DNA of 41,920 nucleotides from a virus. Made by a program: the position numbers and the translations under genes. The DNA is taken from IMG/VR virus record IMGVR_UViG_3300022818_000030, positions 1-41,920 of that record; one strand, written 5' to 3'. This document shows positions 1 through 6,306 of the stretch, one piece after another; the first letter of the stretch is position 1, and the number at the start of each line of letters is the position of its first letter. A model generated the notes under the pieces. It was not told the origin of the DNA and made no database searches. It saw only the letters and a list, made by a program, of their open reading frames with translations.

Positions 1-35
1 ACAATATGATTTCCGTACTTACAGTTAGCGGTCAT
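1..35 (-). CDS. Partial third copy of the 69-aa Cys protein (cut by window edge)
   Basis: Only the first 11 codons are present, reading MTANCKYGNHI, identical to the start of the genes at 434-643 (minus) and 3410-3619 (plus). The ATG at 35 follows the same AGAAAG ribosome site and 8-base spacer. The gene runs off the left edge, so whether it is complete cannot be seen. It follows the 101-aa gene in the same order as on the plus strand at 3050-3619. Confidence 0.55.
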   Translation of the reverse strand, partial: MTANCKYGNHI

Positions 36-79
36 ATTATCTGCTTTCTGCACATTATCCCAAGTGCGGGGCTGTATCA

Positions 80-89
80 GGTGTATCGG
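80..89 (-). repeat. Degenerate copy of the 14-bp dispersed motif
   Basis: On the minus strand this reads CCGATACACC, directly after the stop codon of the 101-aa gene. It is the half-conserved variant also found at 3356-3369 and 684-697. Confidence 0.5.
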
Positions 90-395
90 TTATTCCGGGT
101 GCGCTTTCAACCAATTAGCGGCATATTTGTCGCCGGGATAAGCACTGGCATAGGTCGCAATCACCTTCCTTGCCTCGGCGTAGTCGGCGGGGGGTTGTGC
201 GAGTTCGTCTGTTATATCCTTTCCGCTCATTGCGTCTTCGTCCATAACGCGCTTGATATGATCTGAAACATACTGCTGCGCTTCTTCCAGGGTGATATTG
301 AAGCGGGCGCATACTTCCAAGGCGACATGGTAGGGATAAATTCCAGACTTGCCGTGCTGTTCCTCGTTGATAAAATCCATTATTTTCGTAATCAT
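90..395 (-). CDS. Hypothetical 101-aa acidic protein (left copy)
   Basis: I do not recognise a family. The protein is 101 residues, mostly helical by composition, with a central acidic stretch (MDEDAMSGKD) and a C-terminal segment rich in Ala and Tyr. The start is the ATG preceded by AGAAAG with 8-base spacing. The same protein, with no visible residue change, is encoded on the plus strand at 3050-3355. It is followed closely by the 69-aa gene in both places. Identity of both copies implies very recent duplication or an assembly artefact. Confidence 0.7.
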   Translation of the reverse strand: MITKIMDFINEEQHGKSGIYPYHVALEVCARFNITLEEAQQYVSDHIKRVMDEDAMSGKDITDELAQPPADYAEARKVIATYASAYPGDKYAANWLKAHPE

Positions 396-433
396 GTTAT
401 TTTCTTTCTCGCCATAACCCAGGCGGGGGCTAA

Positions 434-643
434 TTACCGAGGCGTATCGGTTAATTCAAGTTCCCGCAAATTCAGAATCTTGGTGATTTTGCTGTCCGGG
501 TAGTATTTCTGCAAGTGTTCCAAATAACAAGCGGGGCAGGTTGGCGTATTTTCGGAGACGCCATTTTCAAGGTCGGTATAGATATAAAGTGCTGCCGGGT
601 GCATGTCTACAATATGATTTCCGTACTTACAGTTAGCGGTCAT
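434..643 (-). CDS. Hypothetical 69-aa Cys-containing protein (left copy)
   Basis: A small protein with one Cys near the N-terminus (NCKYGN) and a CPAC pair mid-protein, compatible with a small zinc site, though only three cysteines are visible. I prefer the ATG (MTANCKYG) over a GTG 18 bases upstream because AGAAAG sits 8 bases ahead of it, as in the neighbouring cassettes. The last codons (LTDTPR) are written by the dispersed motif CCGATACGCCTCGG. An identical copy is at 3410-3619. Function unknown. Confidence 0.65.
   Translation of the reverse strand: MTANCKYGNHIVDMHPAALYIYTDLENGVSENTPTCPACYLEHLQKYYPDSKITKILNLRELELTDTPR
437..450 (-). repeat. Dispersed motif CCGATACGCCTCGG
   Basis: Full 14-base match on the minus strand. 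It overlaps the last codons of the 69-aa gene and is followed by TAATTAGC, then the next gene's ribosome site. Confidence 0.75.
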
Positions 644-662
644 ATTATCTGCTTTCTGCACA

Positions 663-1130
663 TTATCCCAAGTGCGGGGCTGTATCAGGTGTATCGGTTA
701 TTCCGGGCTGCTCCTGGCTGTTACGATCTGCTGCGGGCTGTACCCAACCGGCAGTCTTCACAAGTAGACTGGCAACATCGGCATATTCGTTCCCAAACGT
801 CGAATCCATCATCATTTGCGTTGTTTTACTGCCAATCACGTACATGCTGGCCGCATCCTGGTCGTCTACGTTTGGCAGTAAGCCGGTTGCGCGCAATTCG
901 GCGGCGACACCGGCGGCGAACGACTCGCGCGCCTTGTCCCATCTACGATTAGCCAATGCACGGGCCTGCGTGGGTAAAAGCGGCGCTCCCTTGACTATTA
1001 CCCCCGTTTCCACGTCTGCTTCGGCCCCATTCGCCAACACGCGCACGTTTGGCACATTGGCGCGCGCCCTGTCTGCCCATTCACGATTAGCCTGTACTGC
1101 TTCCATCTTCTGGGCAATTGTTTTAGCCAT
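663..1130 (-). CDS. Hypothetical 155-aa protein, first gene of the left minus-strand operon
   Basis: A 155-residue Ala-rich protein with a helical N-terminus and no motif I can assign. It is the first gene behind a good promoter (-10 at 1206-1211) that shares its operator with the scaffold/capsid promoter at 35 kb, so it is probably a late gene. A packaging role, such as a small terminase subunit, would fit the position because the terminase and portal genes should lie just beyond the left edge, but no residue supports it. The C-terminal end (GITDTPDTAPHLG) is encoded by the shared linker sequence, so the tail of the protein looks borrowed from the cassette junction. Confidence 0.75.
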   Translation of the reverse strand: MAKTIAQKMEAVQANREWADRARANVPNVRVLANGAEADVETGVIVKGAPLLPTQARALANRRWDKARESFAAGVAAELRATGLLPNVDDQDAASMYVIGSKTTQMMMDSTFGNEYADVASLLVKTAGWVQPAADRNSQEQPGITDTPDTAPHLG

Positions 1131-1193
1131 TGGCCGTATGTCCTGGGGGGATTGCGTTATCTATAGCCATAACTCAGCGTATATCTTCCAATA

Positions 1194-1235
1194 TTCAACA
1201 CTTGAATTATAACATACAACAGGTGATATATGTAA
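1194..1235 (-). promoter_or_regulatory. Late-type promoter with TTCAA/TTGAA dyad (left operon)
   Basis: Minus strand: TTACAT, 18-base spacer, TATAAT (1211-1206). The dyad TTCAACACTTGAA (1194-1206, plus-strand reading) abuts the -10 and covers the start site. About 27 of 29 bases around it are identical to the promoter at 35321-35350. It drives the genes at 663-1130 and beyond. Confidence 0.7.
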
Positions 1236-1252
1236 CTCGCGCAACGTGACAT

Positions 1253-1285
1253 TTGACACGTGTAACTGTCGCCCGCAAGTAGTAT
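1253..1285 (+). promoter_or_regulatory. Possible promoter for the rightward accessory genes
   Basis: A consensus TTGACA (1253-1258) overlaps the palindrome ACACGTGT (1256-1263). No good -10 lies at 17 bases; TAGTAT lies 21 bases away. Some promoter is needed here for the plus-strand genes from 1328, but the exact elements are uncertain. Confidence 0.35.
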
Positions 1286-1327
1286 TATATCCTTAGTTAT
1301 AACCTGATGCAGCGAAAGAGATATGAG

Positions 1328-1621
1328 ATGAAACGAAGCGAATTAATCAGCCTCTGCGAAATAACGGGAATACTGCTTATAGACCAGGGCGACTCGGTTT
1401 CAGTAGACGCCCCTACTGGATTTATCCTGATGGGCATTGGTCTCCACTCCTCTACAATCAATACTCACGGATGGAAACGCGAAGAAGTATACGAGGACTT
1501 AGCCAACGATATTGGCGGCGGTGTAGAAAAATGCACCGACCCCGATTGTGATAGTTGCGTAAAAGAACCCATGAGCTTTGATGAAATAGCCGCCCTATAT
1601 CGCGGTACCCGACTGGCCTAA
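1328..1621 (+). CDS. Hypothetical 97-aa protein
   Basis: No family recognised. The protein has a short N-terminal helix (MKRSELISLCEITG), a middle part with Gly and hydrophobics, and a pair of close cysteines (CTDPDCDSC) that could bind a metal. I choose ATG 1328 rather than the upstream in-frame ATG at 1307. GAAAGAG lies just ahead and ATATGAGATG resembles the start-associated sequence (GATGAGATG) seen before many genes here. It is the first gene of the rightward accessory cluster. Confidence 0.65.
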   Translation: MKRSELISLCEITGILLIDQGDSVSVDAPTGFILMGIGLHSSTINTHGWKREEVYEDLANDIGGGVEKCTDPDCDSCVKEPMSFDEIAALYRGTRLA

Positions 1622-1641
1622 TCCCCTATCTATCTGGAGGT

Positions 1642-1857
1642 ATGACAATGACACGCTATCACAAGATCATAAATCACGGTTTGCACACTTGCGCTGATTG
1701 CGGGGAAGTTGTAACCCGTGCCCATATTTGCCCTTGCGCGAAAATGGGCTGTCCTTACTGCGGAAAACTGGTTAGGGTTTATTTTCCCCAAGGGGACACC
1801 CCCACTAACGCGCCCCATTTTGAACAACACATCTGCATTCCAGCGAGGGCGCAATGA
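1642..1857 (+). CDS. Small zinc-ribbon protein, 71 aa
   Basis: A 71-residue protein with CADCG, CPC and CPYCG motifs and a C-terminal His/Cys, enough ligands for one or two zinc knuckles. Such microproteins are common in phage accessory regions and usually have no assigned role. GGAGG sits 4-8 bases before the ATG. Its stop overlaps the start of the next frame (ATGA at 1854-1857), so the two are translationally coupled. Confidence 0.7.
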   Translation: MTMTRYHKIINHGLHTCADCGEVVTRAHICPCAKMGCPYCGKLVRVYFPQGDTPTNAPHFEQHICIPARAQ

Positions 1858-1937
1858 CACCCCAAGAGCTAGCCACCTTACTGCTACACAATCTCGCAGA
1901 GGTTGACCGCCTTATAGCTCTAGTGAGGACGCAATGA
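1854..1937 (+). CDS. 27-aa microprotein coupled to its neighbours
   Basis: A 27-codon frame with ATGA overlaps at both ends (with the genes ending at 1857 and starting at 1934). It encodes one amphipathic Leu-rich helix. The chained start-stop overlaps are the only evidence that it is translated; it may serve mainly to carry ribosomes through. Confidence 0.45.
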   Translation: MTPQELATLLLHNLAEVDRLIALVRTQ

Positions 1938-2074
1938 AACGCTGCACTCACGTCCACATCTGGGCAACTGGCGAATTACTGCCTTATTCTTACGACCTCA
2001 TAGCCCGATTGTTTGACCTGGGCGAGGGTTATACCCTAATCTATTCTGATGGAACTACTAGTCAAACGAGGTGA
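1934..2074 (+). CDS. Hypothetical 46-aa protein
   Basis: A 46-codon frame beginning in the ATGA overlap with the preceding microprotein. The sequence MKRCTHVHIWATGELLPYSY is soluble and mixed in character; no family is recognised. The gene ends 5 bases before the start of the RHH gene, so the whole run 1642-2282 reads as one coupled set. Confidence 0.5.
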   Translation: MKRCTHVHIWATGELLPYSYDLIARLFDLGEGYTLIYSDGTTSQTR

Positions 2075-2078
2075 TGAG

Positions 2079-2282
2079 ATGGAAAAATATACCGATGAAA
2101 TTACCGATACGCCTCGGCAATATAGCGCCGGTGGCCTAAAGCGCGCCTGTATTCATTTGGGCGACCGCGACCGCGCTGCCCTTAGGGTTATACGTGAAAA
2201 ATTAGATTTACAGTCTAACGCCCTTGCCGTTCGGTATTCAATCAGGCTACTAGCCAAAAAACTCTTAGAGAGTAGCAAATAA
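2079..2282 (+). CDS. Ribbon-helix-helix-like small DNA-binding protein, 67 aa
   Basis: The C-terminal half (about residues 27-64) has the character of a CopG/Arc-type RHH domain: a short strand (ACIHLGDRDRA), a helix (LRVIREKL), and a second helix after an S/N turn (NALAVRYSIRLLAKKL). I chose the ATG after GAGGTGATGAG, matching the phage's start-associated sequence, over an in-frame ATG at 2049. The dispersed motif CCGATACGCCTCGG falls near the N-terminus and encodes TDTPR. RHH proteins usually act as dimeric repressors; a role as local autoregulator is inference. Confidence 0.6.
   Translation: MEKYTDEITDTPRQYSAGGLKRACIHLGDRDRAALRVIREKLDLQSNALAVRYSIRLLAKKLLESSK
2104..2117 (+). repeat. Dispersed motif CCGATACGCCTCGG
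   Basis: Full match. It lies 25 bases inside the RHH gene, close to the junction with the preceding 46-aa gene. Confidence 0.75.
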
Positions 2283-2944
2283 TGGATAACCAAATGTCCC
2301 CGCCACACATGAATTTATGGTTTTTAAACGAACGAGCTAAGATGAACGATAACACAACCCTGCAACTCATCATCAATAATAAATCCCTCGAAGATTTGGG
2401 TATAAGCAAAGAATATAAAGAAGAAATATTAGCCAAAATCCTAGAGATAGTACGCCCAGCTACCAAACTAATCTCAAGAACTGCATTTGAAGGAATTGTT
2501 ACGCAAGCGCAAGAAGACAATAAGACCCGCGAGCTACAAATAATACAGCACCGCACACACGAACAAAGACTAAGTGAGCAACACGCCACAATCAGCCACA
2601 ATTACGGATATCTGATCATCGAGGCAAGAAAACATTGCCCAAGTGCAACAATGGAATTTGCTATCGAACCCAACGAAATTGTTTACGAGCCGGGGATTTA
2701 TTTCCTAATTCAAGAACGGCAAGGGTTGGTTTATATAGGAGAGGCACAGAATATAGGCAAGCGACTAAACACCAATCACCACGTTTATAAATCAGGCGAT
2801 TTCTTAGTTGGTCAAGTTTATTCGTTGCCAAATTCTGAAAGCAGAAAAGACGTAGAAATGGAACTTATACAACTATTTAGGCCCCCACAAAATAAACAGA
2901 TAAACCGGTGGAGTATTCCCCGATACGTCTCGGAACCTGGCTAA
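2282..2944 (+). CDS. GIY-YIG endonuclease family protein, 220 aa
   Basis: The C-terminal part carries a GIY-YIG nuclease domain. GIYFLIQERQGLVYIGEAQN gives the GIY and YIG signatures, followed by a conserved Arg (GKRL) and a downstream acidic position (VEMELIQLFRPPQNKQIN) with Glu and Asn where the family has its metal-binding Glu. The first ~120 residues are a charged, partly coiled-coil region, probably for DNA or partner binding. GIY-YIG enzymes cut DNA on one strand through a Tyr/Arg/Glu centre and occur in homing, repair and phage restriction roles. The start overlaps the RHH stop (TAATG). The last residues (PRYVSEPG) are encoded by the dispersed motif. It might be a free-standing homing-type nuclease that mobilises the adjacent cassettes; this is speculation. 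Confidence 0.75.
   Translation: MDNQMSPPHMNLWFLNERAKMNDNTTLQLIINNKSLEDLGISKEYKEEILAKILEIVRPATKLISRTAFEGIVTQAQEDNKTRELQIIQHRTHEQRLSEQHATISHNYGYLIIEARKHCPSATMEFAIEPNEIVYEPGIYFLIQERQGLVYIGEAQNIGKRLNTNHHVYKSGDFLVGQVYSLPNSESRKDVEMELIQLFRPPQNKQINRWSIPRYVSEPG
2920..2933 (+). repeat. Dispersed motif CCGATACGTCTCGG
   Basis: Exact 14-base form, writing the last codons of the GIY-YIG gene and followed by AACCTGG. The same AACCTGG flank follows the oppositely oriented core at 7958-7971. Confidence 0.8.
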
Positions 2945-3049
2945 ACTCCCCTATCCCGCCCCTTGATTGCTAACCACTGGACGCGGGAGGCACGGATAGC
3001 ACCCTCTCTTACTCCCCGCCTTTGGGTAAATAGGCAGAAAGAAAATAAC

Positions 3050-3355
3050 ATGATTACGAAAATAATGGATTTTATCAACGAGGAACAGCACGGCAAGTCT
3101 GGAATTTATCCCTACCATGTCGCCTTGGAAGTATGCGCCCGCTTCAATATCACCCTGGAAGAAGCGCAGCAGTATGTTTCAGATCATATCAAGCGCGTTA
3201 TGGACGAAGACGCAATGAGCGGAAAGGATATAACAGACGAACTCGCACAACCCCCCGCCGACTACGCCGAGGCAAGGAAGGTGATTGCGACCTATGCCAG
3301 TGCTTATCCCGGCGACAAATATGCCGCTAATTGGTTGAAAGCGCACCCGGAATAA
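3050..3355 (+). CDS. Hypothetical 101-aa acidic protein (right copy)
   Basis: Same protein as 90-395 on the minus strand. The frame is open for 29 codons upstream, but I place the start at the ATG with AGAAAG 8 bases before it, because identity with the left copy begins exactly there and the upstream codons differ. It is preceded by a 105-base intergenic stretch after the GIY-YIG gene that ends in the cassette linker CCCCGCCTTTGGGTAAATAG. Confidence 0.7.
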   Translation: MITKIMDFINEEQHGKSGIYPYHVALEVCARFNITLEEAQQYVSDHIKRVMDEDAMSGKDITDELAQPPADYAEARKVIATYASAYPGDKYAANWLKAHPE

Positions 3356-3369
3356 CCGATACACCTGAT
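3356..3369 (+). repeat. Degenerate dispersed motif CCGATACACCTGAT
   Basis: It begins immediately after the stop codon of the 101-aa gene and opens the linker to the 69-aa gene. The same form is at 684-697 on the minus strand. Confidence 0.55.
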
Positions 3370-3409
3370 ACAGCCCCGCACTTGGGATAATGTGCAGAAA
3401 GCAGATAAT

Positions 3410-3619
3410 ATGACCGCTAACTGTAAGTACGGAAATCATATTGTAGACATGCACCCGGCAGCACTTTATATCTATACCGACCTTGAAAATGGCGTCTCCG
3501 AAAATACGCCAACCTGCCCCGCTTGTTATTTGGAACACTTGCAGAAATACTACCCGGACAGCAAAATCACCAAGATTCTGAATTTGCGGGAACTTGAATT
3601 AACCGATACGCCTCGGTAA
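3410..3619 (+). CDS. Hypothetical 69-aa Cys-containing protein (right copy)
   Basis: Identical to 434-643 on the minus strand: NCKYGN near the start, a CPAC pair, and LTDTPR at the end. Its two flanking linkers (3356-3409 and 3603-3658) are diverged copies of each other: motif, then CCCCGC, then TGGG, then AGAAAG, then ATG. This is what makes the gene look like a movable cassette. Function unknown. Confidence 0.65.
   Translation: MTANCKYGNHIVDMHPAALYIYTDLENGVSENTPTCPACYLEHLQKYYPDSKITKILNLRELELTDTPR
3603..3616 (+). repeat. Dispersed motif CCGATACGCCTCGG
   Basis: Full match at the end of the 69-aa gene, followed by TAATTAGC as at the left copy. Confidence 0.75.
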
Positions 3620-3658
3620 TTAGCCCCCGCCTGGGTTATGGCGAGAAAGAAGAATCAA

Positions 3659-3886
3659 ATGAACACAAAATACTTCGTAAAGACTCGGAACTTCTATTGT
3701 CGTAAATGGGTAAAACGCCTCTTGGAACTCGCCCCCTCAAATCGTGGCGACTTCTACGAGGACGGGGACGCGAAGCTGTACGTTGAAACCGCCTCCCCCG
3801 TTCGCGCCTACGACAGCGCCGCAATAAACCTATTTGGCGAGTTCGCCAATACAAACTTTCAAGGAGACGGACACCATGTCAATTAA
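3659..3886 (+). CDS. Hypothetical 75-aa basic protein
   Basis: A 75-residue protein with an N-terminal basic aromatic stretch (KYFVKTRNFYCRKWVKRLL). No family recognised. The start is the ATG behind GAGAAAG, again in cassette-linker context. The gene at this position differs from the one following the same linker on the minus strand (the 101-aa gene), so two different genes occupy equivalent slots. Confidence 0.6.
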   Translation: MNTKYFVKTRNFYCRKWVKRLLELAPSNRGDFYEDGDAKLYVETASPVRAYDSAAINLFGEFANTNFQGDGHHVN

Positions 3887-3959
3887 ACACTTTGCCACCT
3901 GCGTTCTATGCGCTCTTATAGCATGTCTAATGCTGTCCTGTTTGTTCATCTACGGATAA
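3876..3959 (+). CDS. 27-aa membrane microprotein
   Basis: A 27-codon frame overlapping the preceding gene by 11 bases, behind AAGGAG. Nearly the whole product is one hydrophobic segment (TCVLCALIACLMLSCLFIYG), so a single-span membrane peptide is likely. Four cysteines lie in it. Confidence 0.5.
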   Translation: MSIKHFATCVLCALIACLMLSCLFIYG

Positions 3960-3971
3960 AGGAGATTAACC

Positions 3972-4259
3972 ATGAACTGCCCTAAATGTGGACACGCGAA
4001 AGAAAAGCACAATAACCACTGTAATCAGTTTATAAATAGTGGGACGGAATTATGCAAGTGCCCCCACTCAAACGATAAGCTAACAATATTTGAACTCGAA
4101 GCGCGCAACGCCAAACTGGCGGAGGCGCTAAAAAACCTCGCTGATATATTTCCGCCCACAGAAAGTTTCTATGAAGATACAGAAAAAACGATTCATTGGA
4201 GCGACGAAACAATCGCAATAATCGAAGAGGCCCGCGCCACCCTAAAGGAGATACTATGA
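3972..4259 (+). CDS. Zinc-knuckle plus coiled-coil protein, 95 aa
   Basis: The N-terminal third has CPKCGH, a downstream C/H cluster and CKCPH, fitting a zinc site. The remainder (about residues 40-95) is a heptad-like helix (IFELEARNAKLAEALKNLA). The ribosome site AAGGAG is clear. Its stop overlaps the next start (ATGA at 4256). A structural or regulatory microprotein is plausible; no specific function can be assigned. Confidence 0.65.
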   Translation: MNCPKCGHAKEKHNNHCNQFINSGTELCKCPHSNDKLTIFELEARNAKLAEALKNLADIFPPTESFYEDTEKTIHWSDETIAIIEEARATLKEIL

Positions 4260-4780
4260 TACTCAAACCGAATGACATTATGCAAGAAGGGGACGTAATC
4301 CACGATTTTCTTGGCAGCATCAAAGTGTTCGAATCTACTGGCCTTCCGGTTGGAGGCTTGGTTGTCGAGCGCCCCGAAACTCCCGATACGTCTAGTGAGC
4401 GCGACGCAATCAACCCACTAATAGACAGCATAGAAGAAGATTTTAGACAACAGGACAGGGATATAGCCGAACTCCGTAGGAGTAAGATATTCCTACTCCA
4501 CGAAATAGCCAAACTGTGTAAGGAAAACTTCGCCCTGTTCAAGGCGTATCAAGTCCTCTTTGACCACAACGAGAAGGCTAATGCACGGATCGAATACCTG
4601 GAAGCCATGCGGGAACCATGTCTCAAGCGCGAAGAGGACGACGACCCGGACGAGGACGAACTTACCAGTTGGCGCAGAAATTACAAACGCGTCAAATATT
4701 CTAAAGAGGAGGACGAACTAGCCAACAACGCTGGCTGGCTCGGGACTTACGAACACGCCGATCATTGTACGGAAGATTGA
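4256..4780 (+). CDS. Hypothetical 174-aa coiled-coil protein
   Basis: It starts in the ATGA overlap with AAGGAG upstream. The N-terminal ~45 residues look like a small beta domain (DVIHDFLGSIKVFESTG). The rest is charged coiled coil with a very acidic patch (EEDDDPDEDE) near residue 130. The dispersed motif variant CCGATACGTCTAGT (4383-4396) lies at the boundary between the two parts and encodes PDTSS. No family recognised. Confidence 0.6.
   Translation: MILKPNDIMQEGDVIHDFLGSIKVFESTGLPVGGLVVERPETPDTSSERDAINPLIDSIEEDFRQQDRDIAELRRSKIFLLHEIAKLCKENFALFKAYQVLFDHNEKANARIEYLEAMREPCLKREEDDDPDEDELTSWRRNYKRVKYSKEEDELANNAGWLGTYEHADHCTED
4383..4396 (+). repeat. Dispersed motif variant CCGATACGTCTAGT
   Basis: Eleven of 14 positions match the consensus. 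The CTAGT ending is shared with the copy at 18441-18454. It lies between the N-terminal domain and the coiled coil of the 174-aa protein. Confidence 0.6.
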
Positions 4781-4804
4781 GTATAATCAGAAAAGGAGAA
4801 TGAA

Positions 4805-5104
4805 ATGAGTGACGATATAAAGATTCCAAAGTCGTGGAAAGAACTAGAAAACGAGAACGCCAAACTCCGCAACGATGCAGACAGATGGAAAGATGCGGCG
4901 AAGAACATTACTATAAGGGCGAGAGATTTAAGCATGGCGCTTGACGAGGCGAATAAACGCTGCAAGGGGATGGCGAGATATTTTCGCGGGATTGAAAAGC
5001 ATTTTGAGAAGTCGCCATATTCTATGACTTCGATAGAGTACGGCGAAATAATAGACAGAATAGATGCCGCGTTTCGGCTGGAAGCGCACCCGGAGGTGAT
5101 ATAA
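4805..5104 (+). CDS. Hypothetical 99-aa coiled-coil protein
   Basis: A charged, helical protein with a heptad run (WKELENENAKLRNDADRWKDAA) in the first half. AAAGGAG precedes the ATG. The C-terminal HPEVI recalls the AHPE ending of the 101-aa cassette gene, which may be chance. No function assigned. Confidence 0.6.
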   Translation: MSDDIKIPKSWKELENENAKLRNDADRWKDAAKNITIRARDLSMALDEANKRCKGMARYFRGIEKHFEKSPYSMTSIEYGEIIDRIDAAFRLEAHPEVI

Positions 5105-5122
5105 TCTGCGCAGGAGGCTAAA

Positions 5123-5248
5123 ATGTACTCAACGTTTCCCCCGGAGTTGGTTCTGCTTGTAAAGTTGCTGTTTTTCCCCGCGCTGTGCTTTATATTCTTC
5201 GTCGTCCCCCTGGTGCTTTACAATATTTTCAAGAAAAAGGAGAAATAA
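5123..5248 (+). CDS. 41-aa single-span membrane protein
   Basis: The frame starts behind AGGAGG. Residues 8-36 are strongly hydrophobic (ELVLLVKLLFFPALCFIFFV), followed by a basic tail (FKKKEK), giving a predicted single-span protein with a cytoplasmic C-terminus. The tail codons include the AAGGAG that serves the next gene. Confidence 0.6.
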   Translation: MYSTFPPELVLLVKLLFFPALCFIFFVVPLVLYNIFKKKEK

Positions 5249-5249
5249 A

Positions 5250-5426
5250 ATGGACACAGAAATTAGCGCAATTGACAAACTGATTGAAACCTACGGACAC
5301 TATATCTTTACGGCAAAAAACGAACAGGCCATGGAAGGTCTTATTTCGCGCGCCGAAGAAGAGGTAAAGAAACTCCGCGAAGAAAACGCAGAGATGCGAA
5401 AGGAGTTAGAGAAACGCCCCGCCTAA
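5250..5426 (+). CDS. Hypothetical 58-aa coiled-coil protein
   Basis: Starts one base after the preceding stop, with AAGGAG inside that gene. The C-terminal half is a heptad helix (EEEVKKLREENAEMRKELEK). Its stop codon (5424-5426) overlaps the stop of the convergent gene at 5423-5989, so the two transcription units meet with no spacer or terminator between them. Confidence 0.6.
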   Translation: MDTEISAIDKLIETYGHYIFTAKNEQAMEGLISRAEEEVKKLREENAEMRKELEKRPA

Positions 5427-5989
5427 CCCAGCCAATCCGCAAGTTTCGCGAACAAATCCGCCTGGACGCTCATATAAACCTGGGCGTCCTTTCTTATCCC
5501 CTCCGGTACCCCCGCGCCCTCAAAATCCTGGTACATCCGCCCTGTGAGCCTCTCCACCTTGCGGATAATGCGCTTAATCCCCTTCTTCTCGTCTTCGCGG
5601 TACTGACTCGACACTTCCGCGCTCAGGTCTCTAACAGACATTGACTCGGAGGCGGCCAACTCCAACCACTCAAAGACAACAGAATTTTCCAGATCGAATC
5701 GCTCGCGTAGGGAATACATCACCCCCCAATGGCTAGACGATAAGCCAATATCCTCGGACTTTCCACGGTACTTCTCAATATCCTCTCTTAATCTCCACGC
5801 ATCGCGCATCGAGTACACAGAATCGCTAGACTTCTTTAGCCTCCGCGCAAGGGATTCGGTCAACCCCTTGGTATAAGCAGGCAATTCGCTGTATGCTGTC
5901 TCAATTGCTCTACATAGCTCCCAACGCGAAATCTCAAAGGAATCGCCCAACAAACCTATTTGTTCGACAATCTGTTCCAAGTCGCTCAT
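5423..5989 (-). CDS. Hypothetical 188-aa helical protein, ParB/KorB-like C-half
   Basis: The middle part (SSHWGVMYSLRERFDL, then FEWLELAASESMSVRDLSAEV) resembles a helix-turn-helix arrangement found in phage and plasmid proteins. A similar arrangement is visible in the 248-aa protein at 12834-13580 (QLREVAPLED, then LNLANECGWSKDRLREEV). This suggests a DNA-binding or replication-associated role, but I cannot name the family. It is the last gene of the minus-strand run that begins at 9647. Confidence 0.6.
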   Translation of the reverse strand: MSDLEQIVEQIGLLGDSFEISRWELCRAIETAYSELPAYTKGLTESLARRLKKSSDSVYSMRDAWRLREDIEKYRGKSEDIGLSSSHWGVMYSLRERFDLENSVVFEWLELAASESMSVRDLSAEVSSQYREDEKKGIKRIIRKVERLTGRMYQDFEGAGVPEGIRKDAQVYMSVQADLFAKLADWLG

Positions 5990-6063
5990 TCAAAACTCTC
6001 TTTCACTAGCAGATTAAGCCCGTCATACCACTCCAGCATATTAGTGTGACCGTACCTGTCGCA

Positions 6064-6306
6064 TTACGATTCCCAAAATCTACAGCGATTCTTATACGAA
6101 TTAGCATAAGGATGGCACTCCGAGCAAACGGCCTGTAAATTGTAGATACTGTCCAGTTCTTTGTGTCGCTTCATTTTGTGAAAAAGGCAGTGGTGCAACT
6201 CGCGCCACGGAGCCATACCGCAGACCTCGCAGTAAATCCCCCTATCTCGCGTTATCTGCTCTCTAATATCCCCCCAATCAAAGCCCCCTTTATCCGGGCT
6301 ACTCAT
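6064..6306 (-). CDS. HNH endonuclease, 80 aa
   Basis: A compact HNH protein. CEVCG (about residue 27) and CSECH (about 60) give the zinc ribbon; ELHHCLFHK supplies the first His pair; LQAVCSECHPYAN supplies the Asn/His end of the beta-beta-alpha metal fold. HNH nucleases cut DNA using one metal ion and in phages often sit near packaging or homing loci. Its start overlaps the end of the preceding nuclease gene by 8 bases, so it belongs to the same transcript. Confidence 0.75.
   Translation of the reverse strand: MSSPDKGGFDWGDIREQITRDRGIYCEVCGMAPWRELHHCLFHKMKRHKELDSIYNLQAVCSECHPYANSYKNRCRFWES

Larger units (their letters stand above)
1..707. repeat. Left block of duplicated small-gene cassettes (inverted and direct)
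   Basis: Bases 1-409 read in reverse complement match 3036-3444, and 402-707 in reverse complement match 3346-3651, apparently base for base. Bases 1-99 also recur directly at 609-707. The block holds two minus-strand genes plus the start of a third that repeats the first. The breakpoints fall in the linkers between genes, near the CCGATAC motif and the AGAAAG ribosome site. It is either recent cassette duplication or inversion, or an assembly end inside a repeat. Confidence 0.85.
3036..3651. repeat. Right block of duplicated cassettes (inverted copy of 1-707)
   Basis: 3036-3444 is the reverse complement of 1-409 and 3346-3651 that of 402-707. The block holds the 101-aa and 69-aa genes in the same mutual order as on the minus strand at the left edge. 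Identity stops sharply at AGAAAG on the 5' side and at GAGAAAGAA on the 3' side, so exchange took place within the ribosome-site linkers. Confidence 0.85.

Noticed and set aside
663-1130. Terminase small subunit call for the 155-aa gene
   Set aside because: Only position supports it; no HTH or known motif is visible.
5986-6039. 17-codon minus frame overlapping the 188-aa gene start (ATGA)
   Set aside because: Too short and with no clear ribosome site; coupling alone is not enough.
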